The position numbers and the translations under genes were made by a program. A model generated the notes under the pieces. The model was not told the DNA's origin. It saw only the letters and a list, made by a program, of their open reading frames with translations, and did not search any database. 64,000 nucleotides of DNA from Cryptomeria japonica (taxonomy: Eukaryota > Streptophyta > Pinopsida > Cupressales > Cupressaceae), in the NCBI RefSeq assembly GCF_030272615.1, contig NC_081406.1:164467521-164531520 (forward strand). The letters run 5' to 3'. This document shows positions 1-10,152 of this stretch, one piece after another. Within the stretch, counting starts at the first letter, position 1. Each line of letters begins with the position of its first letter.

Positions 1-207
1 TGGATGGAGAAGTTACATTACCGTCATTCATGGTGGATATGGGTGGGTTTATGTGGGCTGGTGAACCATGTTATTTCCAAGTTAATACTAACATTAATTC
101 CTACCCTTACATTTATCCCACCACTACATACCTTAATGGAAAAGTTTGCATATAAATCGGTGCCTCCACCGTATTTGCAAGTTAACGTGGGGTATATATA
201 ATGCAAA

Positions 208-306
208 GGGAGGAGGGTGTGTATAATAAAAGGGAGGAGGGTGGTCGGTGGTAATACCGACCCCTCCCTTTATTAAGGGGGGTGGTCGATATTACTATCG
301 GCCACC
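208..306. repeat. Direct repeat and two adjacent strong hairpins
   Basis: The 12-mer GGGAGGAGGGTG occurs at about 208 and again at about 232. It is followed by two inverted repeats. GGTCGGT (243-249) pairs with ACCGACC (256-262) and can be extended outward by GGAGG/CCTCC. GGTGGTCGATA (281-291) pairs with TATCGGCCACC (296-306) with one G-U type mismatch and a 4-nt loop. This block is much more GC-rich than its surroundings. It could be the tip of a small inverted-repeat element or a structured RNA segment; no coding function is visible. Confidence 0.6.
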
Positions 307-1438
307 CTAGTTATTAGTTTTTTTTAAAATAAACTTACTAACCCGCCACCTTCCAATTTTTAGTTACAAGATATAGAGTAATCCCAACATACATGGAATG
401 AAAGAATGAAGGTTTCACTATCAAAGCCACATCATTGTAAAATTTGACAAATGTCATGATATTTAGTTAGGAATGTTTGGTCCAAGATGCTGAAGAGTTG
501 AGTTTCAAATTTTGCAATAATATCAATTGGAAGCATGAAAAGTGGAGGTTTATGGTCAATCTAGCAGTTCAACCATCATTCAAAGATTCCACATTGGTCA
601 AACATAAATTGAGGAGAGTTTTGAGGTAGTTAACTACAAGCTTCTTTCAGTTCTAGCCCCTTTCTAAGGGATTTTCAAGTCCATTCACCCATCCAAGTTT
701 AATTTCAAATTTAAAATAGTTAGCACCCGATTTTGAGGAGAAGGAGAAACCAACACATCTACAAATCAACTCAATCATGAAGACCCAAAGATAGCCAAGG
801 ATTCAAATTTTATATTATTGGAGCCTTTTTTAATATAATTCAAGCTTCTCCTTTTTATCCTCTAGTTTCGAGTTTAGCCTCTGTTGTAGCAACAAGAATA
901 TGCTTTGTAACTCATTTTCTTGTAAGAAATATCTATCAATTTGTAAGCATTTGCAGACTTCTAATGAAATGACTCCTATGTTTCAATTAAAAAATATCAG
1001 TTCTTTCTCATATATTTATGTTCCGACATTGTATGTGAATATCTTAATAAAGATATTGTGATTTTTCTTTAAAATCCTTCATTTTTATCTCTTTCCTTCA
1101 TCGTTGAGTTAAAAAAGTAGCATGTTATAGTGTAGGTCTATGAGTGCATTGTCATTTTGATGTACATGAAATTGTGGAAGTAGCATTGTTTCTCTTTATA
1201 TGAACATAAAAAAACTTAAAACTCTCATATGAAATATTTATGCAAAACATATGTTGTTGAGTTGTGAGTAGTTATAGCTTTAATTTTGAAGTATATTGTA
1301 ATCCAAGTAGTAAATCAAGTCATTTTTAGTTGGCACATCACCTGGTAATCAGTAGTTTTAGTTTTAAAAGCGTCTTTCTATCCCTTTTTTCAAGCAAAAG
1401 TAGTTTTTAGGATATCTAAAGGGGAGCTATCCCATAAT
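307..1438. other. No gene recognised; leader or unclassified repeat DNA
   Basis: AT-rich DNA without a supportable ORF. A segment around 840-1080 is T-rich with several TTGTAA-like strings and AATAAAGATATTG, resembling the transcribed end of a plant LTR, but I found no second copy in the window to define an LTR. Confidence 0.5.
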
Positions 1439-2221
1439 TTGGAGGTTCATATTCACAATGAGCAACCAAGAGGCTTGAAGATGTCCCAATATTTCATAGG
1501 ATTTCTCAGCATCAGGTTTAGCTTCCAAGTGCAAATTCCTATGACAACAAATCCTCTTATACCTTTCCATTTATTCCAAGATGATCCCCTTTCATCTCAA
1601 GAGCTAAGAATCCTTCCAAAACCTATTCCTAATTCACTTCCTAAGCAAGATCATGATGCCTCTTCCACCTTTTCAAATGATCCTATTCAAAATGAAGAGC
1701 CAAACACCCTTTCCACTTTATCCAATGGTCCTCTTCCATGTCAAAATTAAAGTATCCCTTCATTGCCTTGTCATAATCCTCCATGTCCTCCACTATATTC
1801 CATCTCCCAAGATGAGCATATCATGCCTCCATATCCACCTAAATATCCCATCATTTCTCTTAGTCCCCCTCATGACCCCAATATCTCAGAGCAAGTTGTT
1901 AATGAATCTTTTTTAGGTCAACTGAGTTCCTCCACTTCCATTAGGTCTGGTCTATTTTGTGACCCTATCATTTATTTCATTCCGTATCCATCTCAAAATG
2001 GAATTGCATCTTCATCCAAAAGCAATGAGTATCCCATTAGTAAAAGTATTAATCAAGGCAAGCGATCAAGCATCCATGAACAAGTTACCTCAGAATCCTT
2101 CCATATCAAAGAAAATCTTGGTGGTCATGGTCCCAACAACAAAGATGACTTTCAATACATTGGTATCCCTATTAAATCCCACATCCCTTCATATAAGTCC
2201 AAATATATGCCTACCCCTTAA
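1439..2221 (+). pseudogene. Pro/Ser-rich retroelement ORF remnant (homologue of the G ORF)
   Basis: Two open stretches (1439-1750 and 1763-2221) lie in the same frame, separated by one TAA (1748-1750). Together they give about 260 residues rich in Pro, Ser, Ile, His and Asn, with no predicted membrane or enzymatic motif. Immediately after the stop the frame reads SIPSLPCHNPPC, which closely matches SIPSSPCHNSPC in the Pro/Ser-rich ORF of element G (about 37910). That supports a shared, low-complexity retroelement protein rather than chance. The start is uncertain; the first ATG at 1439 is only the first Met in the open frame. Function is unknown. The protein may be a disordered Gag-side or extra ORF product of a non-autonomous element. 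Confidence 0.5.
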
Positions 2222-3798
2222 TCCCTTCCACCCATTTTAGGTCCTTATATCCTCCAACACATTTTTTAGAACCTTACCACCATCTACTTATATTAACCCA
2301 TCCAAAAGGCCTTCATATCATTCCTATCCATCCATGAATTGCATTCCCTTAGGAAACAATCTAGATGTCAAGCATAAAATCCACAAGTATAAAAATCCAC
2401 ATTCATTAAAGGATCAACATGTCCCATCTAATTGACATGTAAAAAAAAGCAAACTGTAATTCAAAAAGAAAAAGAGATATACAAAAGGCCACAAATTCCC
2501 AGAAAAATCAAAATCCATATGGGTTCTTAAGGCACTTGTAGAACCAATGTATTATAAAGAACTACAGCAGAAAGAAAAATAAAAAACTATTTGGATTCCC
2601 AAACGAATCCTCAAAGGACAACATCCTAAGAAAAAATCAGAGTTGGCATCCAAGATTGCTATCCCTAATTCTAAACCTCTGCAACCTTTCAAATCCATTT
2701 TGCATCCTCATGTTCCAAAATACATTGCCATTCCTCCATCAAATCTCAAAATCTAAAATACAAGTTTCCTCCATTACTTCACCACTCCTCAAGGTGTGTT
2801 CCAATGTTGATCCCATCAAAATTTCCATTCACTCATACACTAATCTCAATATCCCATTTATTATCCAACACCTATTTTCTATCCTTCCATTCCTCTTATC
2901 CAATCCTTTGCATAAATCCTTACCCTAGCTTCATTTCATTATCCTACCTATTTATTTGAGCACAACTTCATATCCATGGTCTATTGCAAAACGTATTTCA
3001 ATGGTACCATCCAAAGAAGAGAGATGGTTGAGTGATTCTTCCATCTCATATCATTTATCCATTATCTTCCAAAAAGTCAAAAATAAAAAAGAATGGAAAA
3101 AAAGAAAAAAGACAAGAAAAAAATGAAAAAAGAGAAAAAAAGTAAAGAGAAATAAATTCCTCTATGTGTGAAAACCACCTTGGTGGCACCTTGGGAAAAT
3201 AGCATGATGAAAACCTAGCAAAAAGGCATCCTGCATAATCCATTGTCCTCTTGCACTATTCATTGGGTGCAATTTACATCCATTCTATCTTATTTGCCAC
3301 ATTTATCTATTATCCCTCATCCTCCATTACCCTCGTTCACTCTATATCCATACATATGCCTTTTCCACCTTTGATCTTGACAAGGTTAAGGATCTTTTCA
3401 GGCTTTGTGTGCCCTATCTATTGCACTTGATCCACACCCTTGAGCTCCTATCTATTATTTCTTCCATCCTTCATTACCACTTTTGATCTTGCTTATCCTA
3501 TTTTCCTCCTATCCAAATCTATCCCTTGATCTTGATCAAAACTAAGGACAAAATACAAAACATGTTTTCAAAAAACCTCTTGACATGGCGATTTCTTTGG
3601 ACCATTGACATTCGTTACACCATATTCTTGCTTTATATTGCTATATCTGGTCCCTGTGCTTAGATTAACATGTAATCCTATTGTGAGATAGTCCTTGAAA
3701 ATCAAATAAGCTTCATACATAATTCATTTATCCATTTTGGTCCCATTCATTCTTTCATTCATCCTATCAAAATCACTTTTACCTTGCTAGACACTAGG
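2222..3798. other. No intact gene; degraded interior of element F
   Basis: Short open stretches (for example 2656-2928) have the same Pro/Ser/Ile/Leu-rich composition as the preceding ORF, suggesting a decayed continuation. The rest is AT-rich. An A/G-rich tract lies at 3070-3155. No catalytic motif is visible on either strand. Confidence 0.45.
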
Positions 3799-3935
3799 GG
3801 AGAACATTATAAAATCTTAAAAATCATAAAAAGTGCTTAGAAAATCTTAAAAATCATAAAAAGTCCTAAAAAAACCTTAAAAAGCAAAACATTTCAAAAA
3901 ACCCTAAAAAGCAAAACATTTTAAAAACCTAAAAA
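3799..3935 (+). repeat. A-rich micro-repeat (CCTAAAAATCATAAAAAGT type)
   Basis: Imperfect tandem units of about 20-33 bp built from AAAATCTTAAAAATCATAAAAAGT and CCTAAAAAGCAAAACATTT. The same type of tract is longer in element G (39735-40560) at a comparable position between the Pro/Ser-rich ORF and the PPT, linking the two elements. Confidence 0.6.
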
Positions 3936-5060
3936 CATTTTATAAATATTGTGAAGACAAACACTTTATACAAGCACAATCAAAATGTTGAGTAGACATA
4001 ACAACACCTTATCAACATATCTAAGTCAACGTGCTAGTTGGACAATAATCATTTTGGCATGAAGTACACTGTTTGTTTATCTGATTATGTCTTTTGATTG
4101 TTTCTTATTTTTCCTTTGGTGACATGTCTTTTAGCTTTTTCAAGATGTCTTTGACTAGAGATTTTATCTCCAGAATGTCTTTTACTAGAAAGCTGAGGAT
4201 GGGGCTTGTTCACTAGTTTGCTACTTGTGGATTGTTCCTTAGTAATATGATGACTCGTCTTAGGACATGATTGTCTAAGATCATCGAGGACATATGTGTC
4301 TCATGTGAATTGGGACATTCCTTGATTATTTGATGTGTTTTCCTATATGCAAATGGTATGTTGATTCATTTGGGTCTACTGCATATCTAGATGAGTTTTA
4401 TCCTTTTGGCATAATAAACTTGATGATGACACAAGCACTTTAAAAGCACAAGAGTTCCCATCACACTATTCTAATCATCCATCCTCCTATATCTTCTCAT
4501 CACTTGCATCTCCTCTCATTTCATGTCGCATTGATCATTTCTCTTTATCATTTTATTTCATCATCTTCTCATCTTCAATCATTTCTTTCACCATTTTCTT
4601 CATCTTCCTTGTTGTAGAGAGAACAATCAATCACTCGCTTTATCCAATTGATGCATTTCTTGAATCTTTAATTGCTTTATCAAATCAACCAACTTTATCC
4701 TTGGAATCTCATTGCCCCTCGAATCAATCAATCAATATCTCAAATTATCTTGCACTAGTATCAATCCCTATCAGATTAATGAGCTCAATCAACTTAATCA
4801 TCTTATCAACCTCACTATATTGTTCATTTCCATGAATTATTCAGTTAAGCCATCAAATGTACATCTCAACTTAATCACTCAGGAAATATCAATCATTCAA
4901 TTTTTTCCCATAATCTATCTAGAGATCAATCTTCTAATTTGTTTGATCAATATCTCGAGGGGGTATATCATATCAATATTCATCCTTTCCAGGATATCTC
5001 TGGGGAATATATTAGTTGATCAATTTTTCTTTCAAAGAATGTGATGGGCTGCATTGTCTC
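3936..5060. other. Non-coding 3' interior of element F
   Basis: T/C-rich DNA with many CATC/TTCATC words. The short open stretch 4712-5044 has no recognisable domain and is likely chance. A CTCGAGGGGG motif at about 4956 matches CTCGAGGGGG upstream of the PPT in element G (41518). Confidence 0.45.
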
Positions 5061-5074
5061 AAAGAAGGGAAAAA
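5061..5074 (+). other. Polypurine tract of element F
   Basis: AAAGAAGGGAAAAA lies directly upstream of the LTR start TGTAGACAC and is preceded by GTCTC. The same arrangement, GTCTC followed by AAAGAGGGGCAAA and then TGTCGACAC, occurs in element G at 41604-41622. It would prime plus-strand DNA synthesis. Confidence 0.65.
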
Positions 5075-5647
5075 TGTAGACACATAAAATTTGTCATCCT
5101 AATTGGCTTTAATCCCAGGTGGATCCATTTCATTTTCATGCATTATTCCATCTATTATCATTAATCATCGATATTATCTGTTATTAAATATCATCATTAA
5201 TATTATTATTTATTATTTATCCATTGATATTATTATTATCTCATATTCCATCTAAATATTTAATAATATCATTATTCTATCATCTATTTATCATCTATCA
5301 TCTATATATTTAATAATAATATTTATCCATTTTCACATACATATGCATAAGCATTTACATCATTCATTTATGCTTTCTCCTCTACCCATTTCCATCCACC
5401 TCATGCATGTGAGATCAAACTATCAAACCCTATTATTTATCCCACATTCATCCCACAATATAGATCTACCCAGAGAACTTCTATTTAATCCAACCTCTCT
5501 CTCATTTTGATCTATCTAGCAATTAGTTCACTTTTACATTCTTTTTTTCTTTCTATCTTGCACTTCATTTTTTTTAGCTTTTTGCTTTTATCTTTTCAAA
5601 TCTATGTTTCATCATAGCCTTTTGTGCATGTGATTCTAGGAGAAATA
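5075..5647 (+). repeat. 3' LTR of element F (partial)
   Basis: Begins TGTAGACACATAAAATTTG immediately after the PPT. It is AT-rich with many TATTATT and ATTTATC words and no ORF. No second copy lies in the window. The 3' end is lost: around 5648 the sequence switches to a fragment of the LTR of element C. Confidence 0.55.
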
Positions 5648-5832
5648 TTGTATTGCATAACCAGTTACATATTACACTACACTTGAGAGTTCATCCTCTA
5701 CGTTTTTTCCCATATTGGGTTTTCCACATATAAATCCGGTGTTATGTGTTTTTGTGTTGATTTCCCTTTACTGCATTTAAATTATGTTATATGATTGGTT
5801 AGTTAGAAGTTTCAATAAGTACAAGGGAATAC
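5648..5832 (+). repeat. Fragment of the 5' LTR of element C
   Basis: Aligns with 23336-23521 of the right LTR; both contain GAGAGTTCATCCTCT and AAATCCGGTGTTATGTG. The first roughly 690 bp and the last roughly 41 bp of the LTR, plus the primer site and leader, are missing. After GGGAATAC the sequence runs straight into gag coding sequence. Confidence 0.8.
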
Positions 5833-6838
5833 TTAGAGATAAGTCCTTTGGAAGAGTTTAACCACTCGAAGGAGATCCAGAAGGTTGAACTTATGGATTT
5901 AAGTGAAGGTCTTAGGAATAATCTTGAGGATCTTGAGGTAGTAGAAAGTGAAAACAAAGATCTAAAATAAAATATCCAGTTGGCTAATGAATGCATTAAG
6001 AAACTAAGAGAACAATTTCAAAACTCTAAAATGAGGCATAAAGAAGTTAATGAAGAGCTCAAGAAAGCAAATAGCACTACCACATATCTAAAAACCAAAA
6101 GTGAAGATAATGAGAATACCAAGGAGTATTTAAACAAAATGGTGAAATTCAAATCAAAGGAGTGCAAAAAGATAAAACAAGAAGTAAGAACTCTAAATTT
6201 GATAAGATGATAGCTGTGAACATGTCTTTGGGAAACACAATGATGCAAGATCAAAATATGGAAAATACTCACAATCCAACATGAATCACAAAGAGAATTC
6301 ATTTCTAGCAAAGGCAATAGAGTCCAACAAATCCATCGAGGAAGATAAAGGTAAGTCACCGGTTGAGGAACAAGTAAGTCAAAGGAATACTTACTTTAAT
6401 GGCTCTTTTTATAAATGCAATAAAATAGGTCATAAAGTAGCAGAATGTAAGAATAGTATGAAACAAAATTCTAATTTCTTCTCTAGTAGGTGTTATGCAT
6501 GTAATAAATATGGTCACAAAACTAATCAATGCAGAAATCCAATCATAGACCAAAATAGATATAACCATTTTGAAGGTGACTATTATACATGCAAGATTTT
6601 CGAACATAAAGCTAACTAGTGCAGGTTAAGACAAGTTTCAGGGAATGTTAGATGCTATGACTATAATAGAAATGGACACATGGTGAGACAATGCAGAAGA
6701 AATATGGTTAAAGCTCCAAATAAACTTGCGAAGAGAATTAATGTAGAAGATGTAAAGGCTGAAATGAAGAAGATCTGGAAGAAGAAAGAAACTAGGGATG
6801 CACCTAGCTCTGGTGCAGGTACTTCATCAAGAAACTGA
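5833..6838 (+). pseudogene. gag: Gag of element C: coiled coil plus four CCHC zinc knuckles
   Basis: Nucleocapsid-type Gag, expected to package the element RNA in virus-like particles. The N-terminal part (5860-6200) is Lys/Glu-rich with heptad-like spacing typical of a coiled coil. Four CX2CX4HX4C-type knuckles follow at about 6408-6449, 6491-6532, 6581-6622 and 6653-6694. Knuckle 2 (CYACNKYGHKTNQC) is intact. Knuckles 1 and 3 have lost the first Cys, knuckle 3 also contains a TAG, and knuckle 4 has Tyr for the second Cys. A basic tail ends at SGAGTSS..N-TGA (6836-6838), as in element D. Damage includes an in-frame TAA at 5968-5970 (also in D), a frameshift between 6210 and 6281, and loss of the N-terminus. 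Confidence 0.8.
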
Positions 6839-7089
6839 AGAACATGTGGCTTTGGCCTAGGGGGAGAAATCAGAGAAATATCCTTTCCTCTGCCAAAGAA
6901 AGTGAGGCTACAATGATTACTTGACGAAGAGTGAGTAAATCCAAAAAAGTGTGCTAAGTTATAACTCATCATGGAAATCCAACATGTCATTGCGTAAATC
7001 AAGGAAGTGGATGACAGTGCATAATCATTTAATGTGAGCTAGTGGATGAAAGGTTAAAAGGGGATTTTTTTATTCTTTCTCTCATGTAG

Positions 7090-8290
7090 AATCTAAAGAG
7101 AATTGTAAGCGTCAAAGGTGATCAAGGCAATTATGGTTTCCTGGTGAATCTATTTGAGTTTCAATCCATTGAATCATCTTCCATGGATACTCCCATAGTT
7201 GTTGACATCACGACTTAGCCTTGCCTAGTATTTGAGAAAACTCCTTACAAGGCGATGAAGACTGATCTAGTTGGTGCATTTTTCAATATACCTACTAGAG
7301 TTGTGTTGGCTAAAGATATCTAGGAATACATCCATGTGAATCTTGATGAATCCAGTCACCATGGGAAACTGTTGAATCTATGGATAGATGAGCTAATTAG
7401 AAAAAACCTTGAGGTAAAACCTGAATTCAAAAACCCTAGTTGAAAATAAATTGAATACCTAGCATGATTTTACCAATTTATGCTATGATGATAAATGGGT
7501 AACAATGACAATGAGTAGATTCCATGATGAGTTCTTATGGTTAGATTAGACCTATCATATTACTAAGGAAGTAATGAGGGTTATTAGTGGTTGAAGAAAT
7601 TTCGTTGCCATTCTTGCTCCAAAACAAGGACATAGTGAGACTATTAGGGGAAACCTATGATGGGTATTCCCTATCCATCACATTTGTTCAAAACAAGGCC
7701 ACAAAGTATCTATCAATGATGATAAGAAATCAACTCTACTTTACCAACCGAGACAATTCCATTTTTACCATGGTGATAAACATAGCTTATGAGATAGTTG
7801 AGTTAAACAAGGACTTTGATCTTTGAGAGATTTTGAAACAACAATTACTTGAAAACTTTGTGCAATGAAGAAAGAAGAAATGCCTTTTGAAGTATGGAAC
7901 CCTAGCACTATGTATTTTGTTCTACTTTTTCTAAGAAATTTCTGGTCAAGGAAGAGTGCTTTGGTCACTAGATAGAGTGATAGCTCATCAGATTGTGGGA
8001 TGGATAAGGAGATTTCCTAATGATGTGGCAAGGGAAGATGTGCTCACCTCCTATTTCTCTCTCTTTCAACTCGACATGTAGAGGAGACAAAGGATTCCCA
8101 AGGAAACTATTGAGAAATACAAAGAAGATATCACCTTCGTGTTCACAACTAACAAATGCTTCATGGAGGTTGTTGTCCCAAGAAAAATTTGGATCCTACC
8201 ATTCACTTGAAGGTTACCGAGGACATGATAGAAGGTATGAATCAAGTGTTGTTGAAGAGCCTTGTGAATGACACTCAATAAATTTTTGGA
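7090..8290 (+). pseudogene. ORF2 of element C, N-terminal and middle part (unknown function)
   Basis: Downstream of Gag the translation stays protein-like across several stops and frameshifts. The best stretches are about 7090-7440 (contains TDLVGAFFNIPTRVVLAKD), 7587-7826 and 8040-8200. In 7587-7826 the segment YFTNRDNS followed by FDL and LL matches YFRNREIS..FDL..LL in ORF2 of element D (18981-19430), including spacing. That shows a shared protein rather than random ORFs. No polymerase, protease, integrase or membrane motif is visible. It occupies the place where pol would be. I do not recognise the family; it could be captured host coding sequence or an env-like extra ORF, both inference. 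Confidence 0.5.
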
Positions 8291-8310
8291 ACAACATCTT
8301 CAAGAAGACT

Positions 8311-8661
8311 TTGAAAATCCACATGGAACATACCAAGAAAACTCATGAAAAGAATGTGAAGAAATTCATTTGGGAATCAATGGAAAAAGAAAATGCGGCT
8401 GAAGAGGAGATTACAACATTTAGGCACTCTGGAAGACTAGCTAGCTCATCCAGAACCTCTGCCAAAAAAAAGAATCCGAAAGTACTTCCTCCATCAAGTT
8501 CCCTCAAAGGAAAGAAGCATAAAGATTCAAAAAGGAAAACCATAGAAATTGAATTAGAAGAAGAAGAACCAAAGAAATATTGGATACATGTTCGGAAGTC
8601 CAAAGTCAAGAAATCCAAGCGACCCCTTGATGTGAATAGCTTATTTGAGTCGATTGCATAA
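8311..8661 (+). pseudogene. ORF2 of element C, basic linker region
   Basis: 116-codon open stretch dominated by Lys, Arg, Glu and Ser. It contains SSSRTSAKKKNPK, LKGKKHKDSKRK and KVKKSKRP, which look like nuclear-localisation-type basic clusters, and an acidic run IELEEEEP. The order SSSR, basic, PSSSL, KK resembles SSSRKRKRKETMPSSTLENKK in ORF2 of element D, so I read it as the linker of the same protein. The frame ends at TAA 8659-8661, after which coding similarity resumes downstream. Confidence 0.5.
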
Positions 8662-9327
8662 AGAGAAATCTTGAAAGAGGTAGGTGATCTCTACAATGAG
8701 GCTAATAATGAAGATAAATATATTATATTAAAATCTTTTATACTGTATTGTCTCAAATTAGATGCAGTTGCGGAAGATTTTAGAAAGGATATACCAGATG
8801 AATTGTTGAAATAATTAATTAGAATTAGACAAGCTACAAGAAGAAGAACAAGTCATTAAGGATCATGGTTTTGATATTGTTTGTTTCACTCTTTTGGAAG
8901 AAAAAAAAACCAGTCTTATAGAAGTCTATAGGACAAAATTAAGGATAAAGAAAATTTTGGGTAGTCTCATGCTAGGAGAACAAGATGCAAAATAAAAAAC
9001 TTAAGGAATAAACCATTGAAAAGTTAATGAATATAGCCAAAAAATATGGAATGTTACCAATGATTTGACACCCTTACCGGTGTTTCCAAGGATGTGTATA
9101 CTGATCTCGAAAATGAGATACTTATAAAAAATGATGTAATGAGTGTACCTAAAACTTCTGTTGGCCCTCCGGTAAACACTGATTCTAGAAAAGATAAATA
9201 AATAGAAAGCTCAAGTGACTGAGGTCAAGAAGGACAGGTGATAACAAAATAAGAAAGAAGTAAATTTGAACCAAAGGAAGCAATAGAGGAAAATATGGAG
9301 AATTAAGACAATGTATTAGGTCAAGAA

Positions 9328-10126
9328 GTGACTGAGGCTACGACTAAGATTGGTACCAATTCTGGTACAATTGATGACTCCTTGAAGAGTCTGGTCATTT
9401 CACCTTTAAACTTCCAACTCATAACTTCTTCTAGATTGATAGTTGACTTTGCTAAGGTTGATCCAGTACAAAAATTTCAGATTGGAGAAGCTTTTCTATC
9501 TTCTGCTAGACAAGACTTTATAGGTGAGTCACATAAAAAAGATAAAATTGATGAAGAATTACTTACTACACTTCATGTTGCTATGATTGAATGTGAATTA
9601 GATCTGGTTACCCCCAGTGTTGATAAATGTAAAGTGTTGATAAATTCTCTAAAAAATCATTTAGAAAAATTGAAAGAAAACTACAAGAAAGAAAGAGAGG
9701 AAGACAAAGAGAAATTTCTACTTGAACTTAAAGGTAAATGTGAGATTGCATATCAACAACTCACCAAAATTATCTCTCATGGTCAGTCATGTCTGTCAAA
9801 TGGGGATTCACTCTTCTTAAATACAATCTTCAATGATTAGATGCAACAAAAGTATTAAAGATCAAATCAACATTATTGAAGTCAAAATATGTCAAGCCTA
9901 TACTAATTACCAATTAACTCAAGATCTATCTAGCTCTAGTAGATCAACTATAGAAGAGTTTCATAAGAAATATTTTGAGCTGAAGAAGAAAAGAAACGAT
10001 ATCATTCATACTTTGTGTCAATTGAGAGACATGTGCAGTGAAAGCATATCTAATATGAATCATGATCTTTCCAAGGCACAACAACTCAAGTATTCCATCC
10101 CTAGTTTGATACAAGAAGTAGAGTAG
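9328..10126 (+). pseudogene. ORF2 of element C, C-terminal coiled-coil part
   Basis: Two overlapping open stretches (9328-9840 and 9833-10126) are offset by a frameshift. Both are rich in Lys, Glu, Leu and Ile with heptad-like spacing (for example NSLKNHLEKLKENYKKER and KKYFELKKKRNDI), consistent with long coiled coils. No catalytic motif is seen. The region lies directly before the point where element D inserted (10148-10152). In D the corresponding ORF2 end (11968-13020, - strand) is also helical, Lys/Glu-rich. Function unknown; a structural or Gag-interacting role is only a guess. Confidence 0.5.
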
Positions 10127-10152
10127 GTGCACACATCCTTGTAGATGCAGAT

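Larger units (their letters stand above)
1..5647 (+). mobile_element. Element F: 3' part of a Ty3-like LTR retrotransposon lacking pol
   Basis: The right half reads like the 3' end of element G (32458-43009). It has a Pro/Ser-rich ORF remnant, an A-rich micro-repeat, a CTCGAGGGGG block near 4956, a polypurine tract and an LTR starting TGTAGACAC, where G starts TGTAGACACC and TGTCGACACC. No reverse transcriptase, integrase or zinc knuckle is visible. The left boundary and 5' LTR were not found and may lie outside the window, so assignment of the first 1.4 kb is uncertain. The right edge is an abrupt join to a truncated copia LTR at about 5648. The Ty3 assignment rests on LTR and PPT style and on resemblance to G, not on a pol domain. 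Confidence 0.55.
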
